Origin: an uncultured Granulosicoccaceae bacterium
Lineage (GTDB): Bacteria > Pseudomonadota > Gammaproteobacteria > Granulosicoccales > Granulosicoccaceae
Direction of reading: 5' to 3'
Length of the DNA: 45,262 nt
Assembly (NCBI GenBank): GCA_937958675.1
Contig: CALGND010000084.1
Span: 1 to 45,262, forward strand
Shown here: positions 18,356 through 28,500 of the stretch, piece after piece
Layout of the letters: each line of letters begins with the position of its first letter
How positions within the stretch are numbered: the first letter of the stretch is position 1
Made by a program: the position numbers and the translations under genes
The notes under the pieces: generated by a model
Told to the model about the DNA's origin: nothing
The model's input: only the letters and a program-made list of their open reading frames with translations
Databases searched by the model: none

Positions 18356-19308
18356 CTCACTTCGATGTTTTTAATGGCGACGCAGACGGCATCTGTGCCC
18401 TCCATCAATTGCGACTATCAAACCCTATCGAATCGACACTGGTCACCGGTGTAAAACGAGATATCAATTTGCTAAAGCAAATCGATCCTAGCGGCGCTGA
18501 CAGCGTCACTACGTTGGATGTGTCGATGGAAAAGAACATCCAGGCATTGCTAGCGCTTTTAGATGCTGGCGTTGATGTCGAATATTTCGATCATCATTTC
18601 CCTGGTGATATACCTGATCACAAAAAACTTAATGCACATATTGATACTGATGCAAATACATGCACCGGCATGATCGTCAATCAACACCTTAAGGGCGAAC
18701 ATTTACCATGGGCAGTCACTGCAGCCTTTGGCGACAACCTCTACACCACTGCCGAGGATGCGGCTAAACCACTAGGCCTAAGCTTCGATAAACTAGAACA
18801 ACTAAAAACTTTGGGCACCTTGCTTAACTATAACGGCTATGGCAGTTCACTTGAGGACCTCTATTTTCCGCCAGCAGATTTGTATGAGCGCGTAAAACCT
18901 TATGCAAACCCACTCGATTTCATCGAAAATGATGATGCGTTTACTGCACTGACCGATGGCTATGCAGAAGACATGCAAAAAGCTGAACAAACCCAACCCC
19001 TAATTGCTGAGCAGAACGCAGCAGTTGTAGTGTTTCCGATGGAAGCATTTGCGCGCCGTGTTAGCGGTGTGTATGCCAATCAGCTTGCACAGCAACACCC
19101 AGATCGTGCGCACGCCCTACTCAGTGCATTACCAGGTAATGGTTACTTGGTTAGTGTTCGTGCACCAATGAACAACAAAACGGGCGCTGATGACCTAGTG
19201 CGTCAGTTTGAAACAGGCGGCGGGCGCAAAGCGGCTGCAGGTATTAATTTTTTACCAGAAGCCGATGTCGATCGATTTTGCGATGCCTTGCGCAAGCAAT
19301 ATAGTTAG
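18352..19308 (+). CDS. DHH family phosphoesterase
   Basis: This 318-residue protein belongs to the DHH/DHHA1 phosphoesterases, which hydrolyse phosphodiester bonds using manganese. FNGDADGICAL (D10, D12) is motif I, and FDHH (D80-H81-H82) is the signature motif. The C-terminal GGGRKAAAGINF is the DHHA1 substrate-binding motif. The open frame begins further upstream inside pyrD, but ATG 18352 forms the ATGA overlap with the pyrD stop and gives the family N-terminus. It is much shorter than RecJ. It may act on short oligonucleotides or a cyclic dinucleotide product, but this cannot be told from sequence. Confidence 0.9.
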   Translation: MTHFDVFNGDADGICALHQLRLSNPIESTLVTGVKRDINLLKQIDPSGADSVTTLDVSMEKNIQALLALLDAGVDVEYFDHHFPGDIPDHKKLNAHIDTDANTCTGMIVNQHLKGEHLPWAVTAAFGDNLYTTAEDAAKPLGLSFDKLEQLKTLGTLLNYNGYGSSLEDLYFPPADLYERVKPYANPLDFIENDDAFTALTDGYAEDMQKAEQTQPLIAEQNAAVVVFPMEAFARRVSGVYANQLAQQHPDRAHALLSALPGNGYLVSVRAPMNNKTGADDLVRQFETGGGRKAAAGINFLPEADVDRFCDALRKQYS

Positions 19309-19352
19309 TGCCCGTCCAGAAACCGGTTAACAAACGTTGCAAGTTAGTATTT

Positions 19353-19368
19353 TTACGCTGTAGCGTAA
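19353..19368. promoter_or_regulatory. Perfect 6-bp inverted repeat upstream of a lipoprotein gene
   Basis: TTACGC-TGTA-GCGTAA is a perfect inverted repeat 57 bp before the lipoprotein ATG and 25 bp before a TATACT -10-like hexamer (19393-19398). No -35 stands out. It could be an operator or only a weak hairpin after the DHH gene. Low confidence. Confidence 0.3.
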
Positions 19369-19425
19369 TGTAGGCAGATCATAAATCGACGCTATACTGT
19401 AAGTTAATATCATAGCGAGCAGACG

Positions 19426-20385
19426 ATGAACCTCTTCCAACAGTCTTGTAAACCATTTTGCGCAAAGGTTAGCTGCTTAGTCATCCTTACTTTTGTGCTA
19501 ACTGCGTGTTCAAGCAGAGACACTGATTCGGAAGAAAACGCCAATAATTCCGGACCGCTTGGCTCGCAAAATGACCCATCAGCAACCCCTATTCTTATAG
19601 ATAGCAACTATTCGAGCGTGATTGGCCATGCGCTGAGCTATTTCACCAATGAACAATTTCCGGGCCCCGCTCTTAATCGTTTAGGCCCGCCAGCATTTAC
19701 CGATCCGCAGAGCACCACAAGCGACCCTCAAACAGACGTAGAAACCGATTTTTTTACTTGCGATAACGGTGGTACAGCTACCCGAATCAATAACCTCACA
19801 GGTCCGGCTGTCTTCCAACTTACCAATTGCCAATATGAAGACACCCTATTCAATGGCCAGTACGGCCTTTCCTTTGGAAAATATAATGCCGTACGAGATT
19901 ACAATAATTTTTCCGCCGATATTAATGGCGGTATCGCGGTACATGAAGTCACTGGCTCCTTCGTATCCATATCTGGCCCACCGCCATGCGGCATCTTGCA
20001 GCGTACAAGATCAGTCGAGCAATATACGGTCACACTTGCTGATCGGACGTTCGAGATAAAGGATTGGGATACAAGCTTTGAGCAAGCAACACCAGTCGCC
20101 AACTTTTGTGATACCGATACGCTTGAAATTACAGGTCAGTTTATGCTTCGCTCTGATGTCACTAATAACAACTGGCTTGAGGTCGTTGCCACTGAAACTA
20201 TCACTGGCACTTCAGGCAGCCCTACTGCGGGTGTGATTACTATTACTGCTGACGATGCATCGACGATAGTACTCGACTTTGCCAATGGTGATAACGCCTC
20301 CGTGAACGTCGTTATCACCAACAATACTGGCCAGAGCGTATTCGATGAGCCACTCACTACTTGGATAAATAGCTTACTGCCTTGA
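19426..20385 (+). CDS. Predicted lipoprotein, function unknown
   Basis: The 319-residue protein starts with a lipoprotein signal ending LTAC, with lipidated Cys28 and SS after it, which favours outer-membrane sorting. The mature part is acidic and rich in Asn, Thr and Asp with alternating hydrophobic residues, consistent with a beta-rich fold. Mature cysteines fall as C..NC, C(G)ILQ and C.T, so disulfides are likely. I recognise no domain. It is preceded by a TATACT hexamer and an inverted repeat and followed by the BLUF gene after 127 bp. Confidence 0.75.
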   Translation: MNLFQQSCKPFCAKVSCLVILTFVLTACSSRDTDSEENANNSGPLGSQNDPSATPILIDSNYSSVIGHALSYFTNEQFPGPALNRLGPPAFTDPQSTTSDPQTDVETDFFTCDNGGTATRINNLTGPAVFQLTNCQYEDTLFNGQYGLSFGKYNAVRDYNNFSADINGGIAVHEVTGSFVSISGPPPCGILQRTRSVEQYTVTLADRTFEIKDWDTSFEQATPVANFCDTDTLEITGQFMLRSDVTNNNWLEVVATETITGTSGSPTAGVITITADDASTIVLDFANGDNASVNVVITNNTGQSVFDEPLTTWINSLLP

Positions 20386-20512
20386 TGTTAGGCTCTGTAG
20401 AGCATAACGAACCTTCTTCTCTTAAAGCCCATTTTTAATGTAACCCTTCAACTCTCTAGAGCATTCAAAATACTGCCGATACCCCTGTTGTGCAAATGGT
20501 TAGGTTTGGAAT

Positions 20513-20989
20513 ATGGAAGCGTTAAAAATAGCGGATAGTAGTGAACATCAACCAGAGCCTGCGTATCAATTACTCTATATAAGCGCGGCAATCGAAGAGT
20601 TCACGGAGAGTGACCTGGAAGAACTACTGCAGCTGGCTAGAAAGAACAACGAATCAATGAACGTAACAGGCATGCTGTTGTTTCATGAAGGCTCATTTAT
20701 CCAAGCGCTGGAAGGCGAGCAGAAGGCGGTTGAGGCGCTTTATGACAAAATCGGTAAAGATCCACGCCACACTGAAACACGGGTTATTTTTCGTGGTGAT
20801 ATACCGGATCGCGATTTTTTGGGCTGGTCAATGGGGTTTTACCGATCCAATCAATCATCGGCACAAAACCTGGAAGGATTTCATAGCTTTCTGCGCAGTG
20901 GTTTTGTTAGCGGATCTAAAGAAGACCAAGGCACAGCTCGCAAAGCCCTGCTTGCCTTTCGCGACGGGAAATGGCACGCCAACAATTAA
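20513..20989 (+). CDS. BLUF-domain blue-light photoreceptor
   Basis: This 158-residue protein is a BLUF domain (about 17-112) plus a short C-terminal tail. BLUF domains bind FAD and respond to blue light by rearranging a hydrogen-bond network. The key residues line up with AppA by spacing: Tyr22, Asn46, Gln64, Trp105 and Met107, within LLYIS, ARKNNESMNVTG, FIQALEG and GWSMGF. It is therefore probably photoactive. No output domain is fused, so a partner protein must carry the signal, as in short BLUF proteins such as PixD (established for the family). It is convergent with the deacetylase gene (26-bp gap). No partner is obvious nearby. Confidence 0.93.
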   Translation: MEALKIADSSEHQPEPAYQLLYISAAIEEFTESDLEELLQLARKNNESMNVTGMLLFHEGSFIQALEGEQKAVEALYDKIGKDPRHTETRVIFRGDIPDRDFLGWSMGFYRSNQSSAQNLEGFHSFLRSGFVSGSKEDQGTARKALLAFRDGKWHANN

Positions 20990-21015
20990 CAATCCAGTTT
21001 CACAGGCCTTCCGCG

Positions 21016-21939
21016 CTAGAGCTTCATCATCGCTCTTATGTGTGCAGTGGCGCTGCGGCCTAGTGCGGGTAGCGAATACCCACCTTCTAGCATTGACACT
21101 ATTTTGCCATCGGCGTGTCGCTCGGCTACATCCATCAGTTTTTCGGTCACCCAAGTGTAGTCATTATCAGTTAATGCAAAGCCTGCCAGTGGATCTTCGA
21201 GGTGAGCATCAAAACCTGCGCTGATTACAATCAATTGTGGTTGGTAGGCCTCCAATGCTGGCAGGAACTGCTCAGTAACAGCTGCACGAAACTCTGCGCT
21301 ACCCGTGCCAGATGGTAACGGCACATTTATACGTTGATTCTCTACGTTAGGACGAAAGCCACCAGGGTAAAATGGGTGCTGAAATGACGAGCAAAATAAA
21401 ATTCGTTCATCCCCATCGACTAAATCCTCAGTGCCATTACCGTGATGAACATCAAAATCGACAATCGCTACTCGCTCCAAACCGTATTGCTTTATCGCGT
21501 GTCTCGCCGCTATGGCGACATTGCCAAAAAAGCAAAAACCCATAGCTTGCCCAAGCTCAGCGTGATGCCCCGGCGGCCTTACCAAACAAAACGCGTTATT
21601 AACGTCCCCGGTCATCACTAGATCAATGCCCAGCATACCCGCGCCCACACCGCGTAACGCAGCCGTGAGCGTGTGCTTGTTCATTGCTGTGTCAGGGTCG
21701 AGTTGTACGCTGCCCGATTCGGGTGAGCTTTCGATCACTTGCCTTACATACGCTCTACTATGTGCAAGGTAAGGTGCATCCTCCGGCGCTACAGGTGCGT
21801 CGTGATGCACGAGATGATCAAATACATCCTGCTTTTTAAGCTGATCAAGGATGGCATCAATACGGCCGGGGCATTCTGGGTGGCCAGGCGATATTTCATG
21901 TAGTACGCAATCGCGATGCGTGATCAGCGCTGTGCTCAT
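21016..21939 (-). CDS. Histone deacetylase family protein (acetyl-lysine/polyamine deacetylase-like)
   Basis: This 307-residue zinc hydrolase has the arginase/deacetylase fold. Active-site residues are all present: His125-His126 (RPPGHH), zinc ligands Asp163, His165 (DFDVHHGNG) and Asp244 (SAGFDAH), and Tyr288 (EGGYS). It resembles bacterial class II HDAC-like enzymes. The natural substrate could be acetylated protein lysine, acetylpolyamine or another amide. It is divergent from the PatZ-type acetyltransferase with an 89-bp shared promoter region, which favours a role in reversing protein acetylation (inference). Confidence 0.93.
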   Translation of the reverse strand: MSTALITHRDCVLHEISPGHPECPGRIDAILDQLKKQDVFDHLVHHDAPVAPEDAPYLAHSRAYVRQVIESSPESGSVQLDPDTAMNKHTLTAALRGVGAGMLGIDLVMTGDVNNAFCLVRPPGHHAELGQAMGFCFFGNVAIAARHAIKQYGLERVAIVDFDVHHGNGTEDLVDGDERILFCSSFQHPFYPGGFRPNVENQRINVPLPSGTGSAEFRAAVTEQFLPALEAYQPQLIVISAGFDAHLEDPLAGFALTDNDYTWVTEKLMDVAERHADGKIVSMLEGGYSLPALGRSATAHIRAMMKL

Positions 21940-22028
21940 GTTTCAAATCTGTTAGTTGCTTAGAACACCAATATAACAGAAGCGAATAACAGAACCCCAT
22001 TCATCAGCGTCTAGGGTAACATCGGCAT

Positions 22029-24674
22029 ATGTCAACGCTACATTTAGACAAGCTTCTAAACCCTCAATCCATTGCGATTGTAGGAGCTAGCGCACGTGAT
22101 AATTCGCCTGGGCTCATCATCACGCGTAACGTGTTGGAAAATGGCTACACGGGCGATGTTTGTTTAGTTAACCCACGCTACAAAGAAGTGCTAGGGCACG
22201 TTTGTCATAAGTCACTCAAGGCAATCGATAGCACCCCCGATTTACTGATTGTATTAAGCCCTGAACGCACAATCAAAAACACCTTAAAGCAGGCCCATCA
22301 AATCGGCATTAGGGTGGCCATCGTGATGTCGGCAGTTAAAGATAGCGCGGCACTACATGAGCTAGCAAAAGACATGGGCATCCGATTACTGGGCCCCTAC
22401 TGTGCTGGCATAATACGGCCGCATTTGAGGCTAAATGCTACCTACTCTGCCAATAAAATCGAACCAGGAAAACTGGCTATTGTTAGTCAATCAGCATCGT
22501 TAGGTGGCGCTATTTTAGATTGGGCAGAATCCGCTCAGATAGGATTTTCGTCACTGCTATCCACAGGTGCAGACACCGATATCAGCCTACCCGATTTGCT
22601 CGACCTGCTTAGCGAGGATCATCATACGCGCGCCATCATTGTGTATGTAGACAACATCAGTCAAGCACGGGAGTTCTTAGGTGCAGTTAGTGCAGCCGCT
22701 CGAATTAAACCCGTCGTGATAATGAAGTCCACCCAAAACTCAGCGCGCTACTGCGACGCCATTACTCGCACTGGGCAAGTTTTCTCTTCTGATCATGTAT
22801 TGCAAGCAGCACTACAACGTGCAGGCGTGGTACGTATTCGCACCTTCTCTAATTTGTTTGAAGCAGCAAAAATACTGACATCTAGTGCACGCGTCAAAGG
22901 TAAAAAATTGGCCATTATCAGTAACGGCGCTGCGCCAGCTATGTTGGCCTGCGAACGTATCGAAACCAAAGGTTTTGGCTTGCCATCACTTTCACATAGC
23001 CTTACCAAAACCTTGGGTGACAAATTCAAACGAAGCTGGAGCGGCAAAAATCCAGTAGTGCTAAGAGACGCAGAAGCGCTGGTCTTGCAGTATAAATTAG
23101 CTATCACTAAGGTAATCGAAAGCGGTGAGTTTGATGCGGTATTGGTGATATATGTGCCCGACTCTCGAAACGACCCGCTACAACTAGCACAAGCAGTCCT
23201 TGATACTCAGCCTTGGCCCATACCGGTGTTAACAACATGGATGGGGGATGCACAAGTAGCGAGTAGCCGGGAGCTATTTGCCTCAAACAACCTGCCTACT
23301 TTTCGCACGCCGGAGGCGGCAATCGACGGATTCGACTTTTTGCATCGGTATCATGTGAGCCAACAGCAACTGCTACAACTCCCTAACCCCGCGTCAAGGT
23401 TTACCCGCGCCGATGTTGGTACGGCCAAACAGTTAGTGAACGCAGCATTGATGCAAGGTGACAGAGTGTTGGGACCACAAAAAACACGCAGCCTGCTCAA
23501 ATTATTTGATCTAGACGTACTGCCTAGCAAACGTGTTGAGTCGGTAGCAGAAGCAGTTGAGGCAGCTGAGAGAATCGGCTACCCAGTTGCATTAAAGTTA
23601 GTATCCCCCAATATCAAATACAAAGCCGAAATTGGAGGTGTGCGCCTCAACATTACCAAGCCAACTGAGTTGCGCGAAGCATTTGAATACATCGAGACGC
23701 AAGTTAAAACTAAAAGACCGGACGCGCACTATCGCGGCATGTTGCTTGAAGCGATGTATAAGCAAGACAACTCTCGCAGCCTCGCAGTGAGTATTTCAAG
23801 AGATGCCACCTTTGGCCCAATGATCACTTTAAGCATTGGCGGCGATCTCACATCACTGTTACAACAACGCTCTACGCAACTGCCGCCTCTTAATCAATTT
23901 TTAATTGACGATATGTTAGCGGAACCTTTTATCGCCAATTATTTGGGCGAATTCCATCACAGTCGCGCCATCAAACACAAAGCGATTTCGCATGTACTTA
24001 GGCAACTATCCGAACTAGCCTGCGAGTTACCGCAGGTGTTTTCCTTGCACGTAAATCCATTAGTGGTTTCTAGCACACAAGCCATGATCATGAAGGCCGA
24101 AGTGGTACTGCAAAAGAGCCGTGCACTACAACGTTATGACCACTTAGCCATTCACCCCTACCCTTGGCAATGGATAAAAGAGGCGAACCTCAAACACGAT
24201 AAAAAAGTTCAATTGCGGCCAGTGCGACCAGAGGACGCATCTCAGCTAAGCGAGCTCGTCAAACGCATGTCTGCTGAATCACGCTACTTTCGTTTTATGC
24301 ATGCCATTAATGAGCTCTCACCTCGTATGGTGGCGCAATTCACTAAGCTAGACTACGATCGCCAAATGGCTTTTGTTGCAGTATCCGAACAAGCCAAAGA
24401 TGTTGTTGGCGTAAGTCGGTACAGCATTCAAAGCGATGGCATTAGTGCAGAATTTGCTATTGCGATAGCCGACGACTGGCAAGGCTTAGGCTTAGCAAGC
24501 GCGTTGATGCGATTATTAATAAAACACGCCGCAGATAAAAAGATCCAACAACTACACGGCGATGTACTGGCAACTAACGTCGCGATGCGCCACCTGATGA
24601 AATCATTAGGGTTTACAGCAAGCCAAGCACCAGACGAACCCGACGTACTCATTTATACCTTTCAGTTAGATTAA
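22029..24674 (+). CDS. PatZ-type protein lysine acetyltransferase (NDP-acyl-CoA synthetase-like plus GNAT)
   Basis: At 881 residues this matches the size and layout of E. coli PatZ (Pka/YfiQ). It has a CoA-binding Rossmann domain (1-130, IAIVGAS), succinyl-CoA ligase-like domains (about 145-450), an ATP-grasp domain (about 475-700) and a C-terminal GNAT domain (about 720-881) with acetyl-CoA loop WQGLGLAS. In active ADP-forming acyl-CoA synthetases a catalytic histidine sits in SHTG. Here the aligned residues read TRTG, with Arg247 replacing it, so ligase activity is probably lost and the region likely serves for regulation. Known PatZ enzymes acetylate lysines of metabolic enzymes such as acetyl-CoA synthetase. 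Divergent from an HDAC-family gene. Confidence 0.92.
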   Translation: MSTLHLDKLLNPQSIAIVGASARDNSPGLIITRNVLENGYTGDVCLVNPRYKEVLGHVCHKSLKAIDSTPDLLIVLSPERTIKNTLKQAHQIGIRVAIVMSAVKDSAALHELAKDMGIRLLGPYCAGIIRPHLRLNATYSANKIEPGKLAIVSQSASLGGAILDWAESAQIGFSSLLSTGADTDISLPDLLDLLSEDHHTRAIIVYVDNISQAREFLGAVSAAARIKPVVIMKSTQNSARYCDAITRTGQVFSSDHVLQAALQRAGVVRIRTFSNLFEAAKILTSSARVKGKKLAIISNGAAPAMLACERIETKGFGLPSLSHSLTKTLGDKFKRSWSGKNPVVLRDAEALVLQYKLAITKVIESGEFDAVLVIYVPDSRNDPLQLAQAVLDTQPWPIPVLTTWMGDAQVASSRELFASNNLPTFRTPEAAIDGFDFLHRYHVSQQQLLQLPNPASRFTRADVGTAKQLVNAALMQGDRVLGPQKTRSLLKLFDLDVLPSKRVESVAEAVEAAERIGYPVALKLVSPNIKYKAEIGGVRLNITKPTELREAFEYIETQVKTKRPDAHYRGMLLEAMYKQDNSRSLAVSISRDATFGPMITLSIGGDLTSLLQQRSTQLPPLNQFLIDDMLAEPFIANYLGEFHHSRAIKHKAISHVLRQLSELACELPQVFSLHVNPLVVSSTQAMIMKAEVVLQKSRALQRYDHLAIHPYPWQWIKEANLKHDKKVQLRPVRPEDASQLSELVKRMSAESRYFRFMHAINELSPRMVAQFTKLDYDRQMAFVAVSEQAKDVVGVSRYSIQSDGISAEFAIAIADDWQGLGLASALMRLLIKHAADKKIQQLHGDVLATNVAMRHLMKSLGFTASQAPDEPDVLIYTFQLD

Positions 24675-24689
24675 TTTGTTAATTTAAAT

Positions 24690-25574
24690 ATGAACAGTCA
24701 TTCAACTGCAACGCCCGAATCAGCTTCGTTTGAAGTTGATGGCCAAACCATCACAGGCATCAGGCACCGTAATCCAGACATCGAGCCCACTGTGCGCCTT
24801 TTATGCGTACATGGTTGGCTGGATAACGCAAATAGCTTTCTGCCATTAATGCCCCTACTACCTGAAGTCGATCTACTAGCCATCGACTTACCTGGCCATG
24901 GGTACTCGGCTCATATTAGCGGTAGTTACAGCGTTCCCGACATGATGTACTGGGTAGCAGCCGTGGCCAAAGCCGCAGGCTGGGATCAATACCATCTAGC
25001 TGGACATTCCTTGGGCGGATGCATTGCACCATTAGTTGCAGTGGCCAGTCCGGATGCAGTGCAATCACTAATCCTTATTGAGTCCAGTGGCTCAATGTCA
25101 GCAGAAGCGGACGCTTACCCCGACCGACTCAAAAAAGCGCTACGCCATCGAATGGAGCCTGAGCAGTTTCAGTCAAAGCCTTACCAAGACAAGCAAGATG
25201 CCGTGAATGCACGCTTACGTGCTGCGAAAATGAACCCTATTTCCGCAAGGCTCATTATCGACCGGCAAGTAAAACAGCTTGAAGGTGGTTGGGTATGGCG
25301 TTTTGATCCAAAATTGCGCATGGCCACGCCACAGTATCAAACTGAGGCGCAAGTGCGCGCTGTGTTAGCGGCCATACCTTGTACAACACTGAGCATTCTG
25401 GCAATGGATGGTTTTTTAAGCCAGCGAGAAGACACGCACGACAGACTATCGCTAATTAAGGATCACAAGTCTGTGACCCTGATGGGCAACCATCACGTAC
25501 ACATGGACACACCCGATCCAGTATCAGCGGCGATAAATCAGTTTTTAGGCACCCGCCCCCATATGGGCGGTTAA
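24690..25574 (+). CDS. Alpha/beta hydrolase
   Basis: This 294-residue serine hydrolase has the oxyanion-hole motif HGWLDNANSF near residue 38, the nucleophile elbow GHSLGG with Ser107, and a late catalytic His in GNHHVHMD (about 270). The candidate acid is the Asp of AMDGF. A cap of helices lies at about 150-200. It starts 15 bp after the PatZ-type gene without a clear ribosome site, so it is probably co-transcribed. Its stop is one base from the convergent helicase gene stop. Substrate unknown; the fold includes esterases, lipases and haloalkane dehalogenases. Confidence 0.88.
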   Translation: MNSHSTATPESASFEVDGQTITGIRHRNPDIEPTVRLLCVHGWLDNANSFLPLMPLLPEVDLLAIDLPGHGYSAHISGSYSVPDMMYWVAAVAKAAGWDQYHLAGHSLGGCIAPLVAVASPDAVQSLILIESSGSMSAEADAYPDRLKKALRHRMEPEQFQSKPYQDKQDAVNARLRAAKMNPISARLIIDRQVKQLEGGWVWRFDPKLRMATPQYQTEAQVRAVLAAIPCTTLSILAMDGFLSQREDTHDRLSLIKDHKSVTLMGNHHVHMDTPDPVSAAINQFLGTRPHMGG

Positions 25575-25575
25575 G

Positions 25576-28500
25576 TCATGATTCATCCAAGGCTTGCGCA
25601 TCAGAGCTTGCAGAAAACAAGGAGATAACCTCTTCGGTCGATAGCTTGGTTAATGGCTCTTGCTCTGCATGGTTCAGCGTTTGGTCTGCAAGACTCTTCT
25701 TTGCTTGCTGCATGCGCATGATTTTTTCTTCTACTGTATTGCTGGCTACCAACTTGTAAATAAATACAGGCTTAGTTTGCCCAATACGGTGAGCACGATC
25801 ACTGGCTTGGTTCTCGACAGCGGGGTTCCACCAAGGGTCGTAGTGGATAACAGTATCAGCGGCGGTTAGGTTCAAACCAGTACCACCAGCTTTTAAGCTG
25901 ATAAGAAACAACGGCACATCACCGTGCTGAAATGCATCAATAGCCTCATCACGCTTACGCGTTCGACCAGTGAGCTTAACGTATGGGATACCCGCGTTCA
26001 TCACTTCGGTTTCGATTAGCCCAAGCATCTCGGTAAATTGCGAAAACAATAGTATCTTCTTGCCTTCACTAATTAGCTCAACCAGCATTTCCATCAACAG
26101 CTCAGTTTTGGCTGACTCCTCAATACCACGAGCGGAATCAAGTTTGACCAACTTAGGATCGCAACAGGTTTGACGAAGCTTAAGTAAGGCATCGAGCATT
26201 TCAATGTGACTGCGTGCTAAACCTCGGTTCGCCAATAATTGCCTGACTCGCTGCTCCATCGTCACCCGGATACTTTCGTATAAACGTGCTTGGGCACCTT
26301 CTAGCACAACTTCACGTATGATTTCTGTCTTCGGCGGAAGATCTTTCGCTACCTGTTCTTTTCGTCGACGTAGCAAAAATGGCCGTATCAATTCCACCAA
26401 ACGAGTTTGGCGATCGCCGTTACCATGTGATTCGATTGGTGTTTTAAAATACCGATTGAAGTGCTTACGGCTACCTAAAAATCCGGGCATCAAGAAATCG
26501 AATTGCGACCACAGTTCGCCCAAATGATTTTCCAGAGGAGTACCTGTTAAGCACAACTTGCGTTCAGCATCGATTGTTTTGACAGCCTGAGTTATTTTGG
26601 CTGTTGGATTTTTAATGGCTTGCGCTTCATCCAACACTAAGTAGCCAAATGATCTTTCGTGCAGCATTTCTAGGTCGCGTGTTACTAGCGCATAACTCGT
26701 AATAACAATATCAACACTTCCAAAATCAAACGCCTGCTGTTTGCGATTGCTGCCGTGCCAAATGTGCGTGCTCAGTGTAGGGGTAAATTTTGCCGCCTCA
26801 CGCTGCCAATTACTAAGCAAGCTAGTAGGCGCGACAATTAGTGTAGTGGAAGTCAGACGGCCAATAGATTTTTCATGTAGCAAATGGGCAAGGGTTTCTA
26901 AGGTCTTACCTAAGCCCATGTCATCAGCAAGAATGCCATTAAAACGAAATTCAGATAAAAACCCCATCCACGCAACGCCATCTAATTGGTAGGGGCGCAG
27001 ACGCGCTTTTAAGGTATCGGGCATAACTGGCGTTTGAATACCTTCAAATTCCTGCAGACGATTAGCCAAGGAAAATAATTCAGAAGCCCCACTCCACGCG
27101 ACCTTCAAACCTTGTTGTTGCCAGTGCTCATCTAGATCAGTCAAGGCAGCTACACGTTGACGCGGTAATCTAAAATCGGCTTGCGATGGATCATCAAACA
27201 ACTCTTGCAGTGTTTGCGCAACAGGTGCGAACAATATGGGTGGTACTTCTAGCCATTGGCCACTTTTAGCCTGAACCAATATCGGCTGATCTTTAACATC
27301 AGATTCAAGCCATTCAACCACTAGGGGCAACAAATCAAACGATTGGCCGTCATGAGCCAGTTGCAATGACATATCAAACCAATTGGAGATGCTGTCACTC
27401 ACGGTAGCTTGTATTTCAGTGACCGATTGAAATTCAAGATTGAACGGCTCACGAGTATTGATTTCCCAACCAGTGGATTCAAGCTCCGCGCGATTATTCA
27501 TTAGTTCGTGCCAAGTGCGGGCAATGGTTTGTACATCTCGGGAACGCGGCATTCGATCGGCAACCGAAAAGTATTCGGAGTCAATGGCGGTAGCCGGCTC
27601 AAAATCGACAAACCGTTTACCAAAATCAACTGCGTAGCGGGTTTCGCGCACTAGATCTCTTTTGAGCACTAACGGCTTACCCTCACTGGTTTTACCTTCA
27701 AGGGTTGCTTCGGCCTGCATACCATCGAAGGGCAATAGGTAGTCGCCATAACGAAACCGAATCGATGCAAAGAACTCACGAATATCTGCACTATCTTCGC
27801 GTGATTGCAAAATAAGAACTGGCTTGGGATGTTCTTCGATTCGTACGAAGTTGGGTTCAACAGGCAGCGGCATATGTGATTCAGGCAACCGCGATGCTAA
27901 ATAGTTACTCACATTTTGAGCGTGTTCGCGTGGTAGCTTAGGCGCATTAATCAGATTCATCAAAATACTGATATCAGGCACTTGTTGTAGTGAGCCTGCT
28001 TCTAAGTTTTCAGTATCGATATACCAAGGCGGGCTACTGGGAATTAGCTGCCAGTCGGCACCGTTGTCCAGTTCGACAAACAAGGAAAGCTCTTCATTAG
28101 CGGCCTCTTGCCACTCAAAATTTAAACTACGGCTCGGCCCCAAGCTCAAGGGTTGCTCACGACCCTCACCCCAAAAGCAGCGCTGCGTGGCCAACAGTTT
28201 GTTCATCACCAAGTGCCCTATATCACCCTCAATGGTTAGCGTGCGATAGGTGACATCATTATTTTTGCCAACCGCCAGCTCCAGAATACTGCGATCACTG
28301 GCTAGCACCCAATCCGGGTGGTAATAATGGCCGTGATAACGATAGGGGGTCTCTTTACCGTACCCACCACGTTTGAGCAACCGGCTTTGCTGAATGGCTA
28401 GCGTGATGCCAGATTTCACTTGAGTTAAGGCACCAGAATCAATTTGGTAAAACAGCAGTGGCTCGCCTGGCGTGTGATCTTCAAGCCGCGGTGTTAAGTG

